A stretch of DNA of 8,745 nucleotides, taken from contig JAKSBB010000567.1 of assembly GCA_022361315.1 (NCBI GenBank), positions 1 to 8,745 of the forward strand, written 5' to 3'. The DNA comes from Desulfobacterales bacterium (GTDB lineage Bacteria > Desulfobacterota > Desulfobacteria > Desulfobacterales > Desulfobacteraceae). The notes below the pieces were generated by a model, which was given only the letters and a program-made list of their open reading frames with translations, made no database searches and was not told the origin of the DNA. Both the position numbers and the translations under genes were made by a program. The number at the start of each line of letters is the position of its first letter. Positions within the stretch are counted from its first letter, which is position 1. This document shows, piece by piece, positions 6,481-8,745 of this stretch.

Positions 6481-6496
6481 TACACGAACCATGCCA
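6481..6496 (-). promoter_or_regulatory. Sigma-54-like -24/-12 element for the symporter
   Basis: The complement TGGCATGGTTCGTGTA matches the -24 part (TGGCA) well with correct spacing. The -12 part is imperfect: GT in place of the usual GC. Position fits a promoter for the symporter, with a leader of about 165 bases and putative enhancer boxes 90-250 bases upstream. A weaker look-alike is TGGGACAGATCATGTA at 6393-6408. Confidence 0.33.
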
Positions 6497-6568
6497 AATT
6501 GTTATACTACAAAGAAACAGAAAGGATAAAGAACTTAATTTATAAGGTGGTTTGAAAAAAGACAGAGA

Positions 6569-6584
6569 TGACCAAAATGGGACA
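6569..6584. promoter_or_regulatory. Degenerate fourth enhancer-like box
   Basis: TGACCAAAATGGGACA shares the CAAAATG core of the clearer boxes further upstream and has its own partial symmetry (TGxCC...GGxCA). It lies about 75 bases upstream of the -24 element. It may be a divergent site or chance. Confidence 0.25.
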
Positions 6585-6609
6585 TCTGCCTTTCATGATT
6601 GCAAAAAAT

Positions 6610-6623
6610 CGAGTCAAAATGAC
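6610..6623. promoter_or_regulatory. Putative activator box 1
   Basis: CGAGTCAAAATGAC contains the perfect dyad GTCA-AAA-TGAC (6613-6623) and is repeated, with changes, at 6703 and 6722. It lies about 115 bases upstream of the -24/-12-like element, a usual distance for a sigma-54 activator site. It resembles, from memory, the E. coli ZraR box (GAGTAAAAATGACTC). Confidence 0.5.
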
Positions 6624-6672
6624 CCAACTAGCACCCCCCGGATTGAATCAGAGCGAATTTTAGAAATCAGGA

Positions 6673-6690
6673 GAGGCAGATTATTGCCTC
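6673..6690 (-). terminator. Weak hairpin downstream of the sigma-54 regulator
   Basis: GAGGCA (6673-6678) pairs with TGCCTC (6685-6690) around a 6-base loop, 54 bases after the regulator's stop codon. The minus-strand continuation is not a good T-run, so termination here is only possible. It sits between activator boxes 1 and 2. Confidence 0.25.
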
Positions 6691-6702
6691 CCGAACAAAA
6701 TA

Positions 6703-6716
6703 CGAGTCAAAACGAC
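6703..6716. promoter_or_regulatory. Putative activator box 2
   Basis: CGAGTCAAAACGAC is identical to box 1 except at one base of the right half-site. It lies about 210 bases upstream of the -24/-12-like element and starts 19 bases from box 3, so the two could be bound side by side on nearly the same helix face. Confidence 0.5.
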
Positions 6717-6721
6717 ACATC

Positions 6722-6735
6722 CGAGTCAAAACAAC
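6722..6735. promoter_or_regulatory. Putative activator box 3
   Basis: CGAGTCAAAACAAC keeps the left half CGAGTCAAAA exactly, with a degenerate right half. It lies 8 bases after the regulator's stop codon, so the repeats fill the spacer rather than coding sequence. Confidence 0.45.
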
Positions 6736-6743
6736 CCGCATCA

Positions 6744-8159
6744 TTATGACACAGTAGATGCATCTTCATAGGATTTGAGCTTCCGTAGCAACGTCTTTCT
6801 CCCGATCCCCAGAATTTTAGCAGCCTGGGTTTTATTATGATTTGCCGAGGCCAATACCATCAGGATATGCTCTTTTTCCACCTCTTCCAGCCGCAACCGA
6901 GAACGATCCTCCTGGGTTTGGGGGACATCCGAGGCCCCACGCTGCTCTGTCGTCGGCATCACAGAAGGCCCCATGGCATCCAGAGTGAGAACAGTGGTCT
7001 CTTCCCGAAGCACGGCCGATGCCATCATGTTTTTCAACTCCCTGATATTTCCGGGATATTCCTGCGCCAGCAGGTACGTTGCGGTTTCCGGCGAAATCTC
7101 GGTTATATTTTTATGGGTTTCTCTGGAGAACCGCCTCAGAAAGTGATGAGCCAGGGGCAGGATGTCCCCCTTTCTTTCTCTCAGGGGCGGGATATCAATA
7201 TGAAACATGTTCAACCGGTGGAAAAGATCCTCCCGGAACCGTTTTTCCTTGATTTCCTCAAAAATATCCCGGTTTGTGGCCACAACAATACGAACGTCCA
7301 CATCCCTGCTTCTGGTACTGCCCACCCGGTAATATTCCTTCTCCTGTATGACCCGGAGCAGTCCGGACTGGAGGTTGATGTCCAGATCCGTAATCTCATC
7401 CAGGAACAGGGTGCCGGTCCTGGCGGATTCAAAGAATCCTTTCCGCTCATTGGCCGCCCCGGTATAGGCCCCCTTGGCATGCCCGAACAATTCATCTGTG
7501 AACAGGCTTTCGCTGACCGCCCCCATGTTCAGCCCCACGAAGGGCCCTTCGGACCGTTGACTTAACTCGTGTATTTTCCTGGCCAGCATCTCCTTACCGG
7601 TACCGGATTCCCCGGTGATCACCACGGAATATTCGGTGGGCGCAACCATTTCCACCTGACGGAGCACACGAATGGTGGCGTTGTCCATGGCCACCATGTC
7701 CGAAAAGGCCTCCGGGTCGGCCAGGTCATCCCGGGTATTTTTTCGCTCGTACAGGGAAAGCCCCTGGCGAAGGGTATACCGCTCCAGGGCCCTTTGAATG
7801 AGAATCACCAATTTCTCGTACTGCACCGGTTTTGTCAGATAGTCATAGGCCCCTTCTTTCATGGCTTCCACAGCCGTGGAGATCTCGTCGCTGGCCGTAA
7901 CAATGACACACTCGGTGTTGAAAAACTCCTCCTTGATCTGCTTGAGAAGCTCCATACCGGAAAGATGGGGCATAAACAGGTCCAGCAGGACGAACTTGAA
8001 CCGGTGTTCCCGGATCAACTCAATCACCTCCCGGCTGTCGGACACCAGAGCGGGTTCCGGCATACCGGATGACTTCAGGACCTCACCTATGGTTAGAAGG
8101 AATCCACTGTCATCATCAACGATGAGTATCGGTGTCTTGCGTTCGGGTATGGATTTCAT
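6744..8159 (-). CDS. Sigma-54-dependent response regulator (NtrC/ZraR type)
   Basis: A 471-residue cytoplasmic transcription activator with the full NtrC-type layout. The receiver domain (about 9-125) has acidic residues 15-17, phospho-accepting Asp60, Thr88 and Lys110. The AAA+ sigma-54 domain (about 155-395) has Walker A GESGTGKE (183-190), the sigma-54 contact loop GAYTGA (230-235, a Tyr variant of GAFTGA), Walker B TLFLDE (250-255) and the R-finger region FREDLFHRLN. The Fis-type helix-turn-helix NKTQAAKILGIGRKTLLRKL (442-461) closes it, its second helix closely resembling that of ZraR as I recall it. Phosphorylation should trigger oligomerisation and ATP-driven opening at sigma-54 promoters. 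It overlaps the hybrid kinase by ATGA and has its own Shine-Dalgarno (AGGAGAAGGG). Repeated dyad boxes lie just beyond its stop codon, pointing to the symporter as target. Confidence 0.95.
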   Translation of the reverse strand: MKSIPERKTPILIVDDDSGFLLTIGEVLKSSGMPEPALVSDSREVIELIREHRFKFVLLDLFMPHLSGMELLKQIKEEFFNTECVIVTASDEISTAVEAMKEGAYDYLTKPVQYEKLVILIQRALERYTLRQGLSLYERKNTRDDLADPEAFSDMVAMDNATIRVLRQVEMVAPTEYSVVITGESGTGKEMLARKIHELSQRSEGPFVGLNMGAVSESLFTDELFGHAKGAYTGAANERKGFFESARTGTLFLDEITDLDINLQSGLLRVIQEKEYYRVGSTRSRDVDVRIVVATNRDIFEEIKEKRFREDLFHRLNMFHIDIPPLRERKGDILPLAHHFLRRFSRETHKNITEISPETATYLLAQEYPGNIRELKNMMASAVLREETTVLTLDAMGPSVMPTTEQRGASDVPQTQEDRSRLRLEEVEKEHILMVLASANHNKTQAAKILGIGRKTLLRKLKSYEDASTVS

Positions 8160-8745
8160 GATGTTCCCTTCTCCTGTTCATTATCCAGGCTGTTTATCAA
8201 CTGATCAAAAATATCGAGTGTGTGTCGTCCGGCTGAGGCAACTTTTTCAGGATCAGGCGCATCGGCCTTGGCCAATTGTTCAAGGCGGGCCGCCGCATCC
8301 ACGGCCGCCCTGGCATACACCCTTCCGCCGGCCCCTTTCAGGGTATGGGCGGACAACCCGATGGCCTCATAGTCTTCTGCAGCCAAAGCGGTTTCCAGAT
8401 CAACCGTTAACGCCGGCGTCTCTCTGACAAAAATGCCGAACACCGTGGCCAGCAAAGCTTCGTTGCCCCCTAAGGCGGCCAGGGCTTTCTCCCTGTCCAC
8501 CTGAGCCTTCTCCGTTACGGACGGCTCCGTCCTGCGGGAAACGCCTTTCAAAATATCGAATAAATCCCTTCGTTCCACCGGTTTGGCCAGAAACCGGTTC
8601 ATACCCGCCTCCCGTGCCTTTGTCCTGAATTCGTCCAGCACGTGGGCAGTCATGGCCACAACGGGGATGTCGCGGTTACGCTCTCCTGCCCTGCCCTCAC
8701 GAATATGGCCCGTGGCGGTCAACCCGTCCATTTTCGGCATCTCAA
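8156..8745 (-). CDS. Hybrid sensor kinase, C-terminal receiver + HPt (5' end beyond window)
   Basis: Only the last ~196 codons are in the window; the frame stays open to the right edge. The visible part begins inside a receiver domain, just after its expected phospho-Asp, with MPKMDGLTA, then the switch Thr in VVAMTAH and the conserved Lys in FLAKPV. An HPt domain follows, with HTLKGAGG carrying the phospho-accepting His, about 63 residues from the end. This receiver-HPt tail is typical of hybrid histidine kinases running a His-Asp-His-Asp phosphorelay, so the missing N-terminus probably holds sensor and kinase domains. An ATG at the edge (MPKMDG) is internal to the domain and not a real start. 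The 4-base ATGA overlap with the sigma-54 regulator implies coupled translation and makes that regulator the likely final acceptor. Confidence 0.9.
   Translation of the reverse strand, partial: EMPKMDGLTATGHIREGRAGERNRDIPVVAMTAHVLDEFRTKAREAGMNRFLAKPVERRDLFDILKGVSRRTEPSVTEKAQVDREKALAALGGNEALLATVFGIFVRETPALTVDLETALAAEDYEAIGLSAHTLKGAGGRVYARAAVDAAARLEQLAKADAPDPEKVASAGRHTLDIFDQLINSLDNEQEKGTS

Noticed and set aside
6552..6749. 65-codon plus-strand frame in the regulatory gap, with repeated Ser-Gln-Asn-Asp
   Set aside because: The repeated peptide comes from the GAGTCAAAAYGAC DNA boxes, the start is TTG, the product is low complexity, and the end overlaps the regulator gene.
6837..8072. Two long plus-strand open frames (242 and 167 codons)
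   Set aside because: Both lie opposite the sigma-54 regulator, which has every catalytic motif; they are shadows of its codon bias.

Overview
The window looks like chromosomal DNA of a Gram-negative anaerobe, most likely a sulfate-reducing deltaproteobacterium (Desulfobacterales or near). The hints are indirect: a Cys-rich DUF3795/DUF3786-type protein, a dense set of two-component and cyclase signalling genes, a sigma-54 activator and roughly balanced base composition. No rRNA, tRNA, CRISPR array, insertion sequence or phage gene was seen.

Layout. Positions 1-854 (minus, runs off the left edge) encode a calcineurin-like metallophosphoesterase. It is divergent from a plus-strand gene at 985-1899, whose product has a Cys-rich N-terminus and a DUF3786-like C-terminus. 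After a 143-base convergent gap with nested inverted repeats, every remaining gene is on the minus strand. Read in the direction of transcription they are: the 3' end of a hybrid kinase (receiver + HPt, 8745-8156); a sigma-54-dependent response regulator overlapping it by 4 bases (8159-6744); a 440-base regulatory gap; an AGCS-family amino acid:cation symporter (6303-4942); a strong hairpin terminator; a PAS-type histidine kinase (4718-3621); and a membrane-bound class III nucleotide cyclase with a HAMP domain (3431-2043).

How the parts may work together. The hybrid kinase and sigma-54 regulator form a translationally coupled pair. Just beyond the regulator's stop codon, upstream of the symporter, lie three copies of a GAGTCAAAA-type box (one containing the perfect dyad GTCAAAATGAC), plus a degenerate fourth. 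A -24/-12-like element lies 90-250 bases nearer the symporter. This is the classic arrangement of enhancer sites for a sigma-54 activator, so the likely circuit is phosphorelay, then regulator, then symporter. That link is inferred from the sequence layout.

The most unusual point is the cyclase 5' end. An ATG with a strong Shine-Dalgarno opens a 22-codon hydrophobic segment in the same frame as the cyclase, separated from it by a single in-frame TGA. A perfect 7-bp hairpin begins 10 bases after that TGA, with its loop at a distance suitable for a bacterial selenocysteine insertion element. The alternatives are a recoded TGA, a nonsense mutation or sequence error, or a small membrane peptide translationally coupled to the cyclase.
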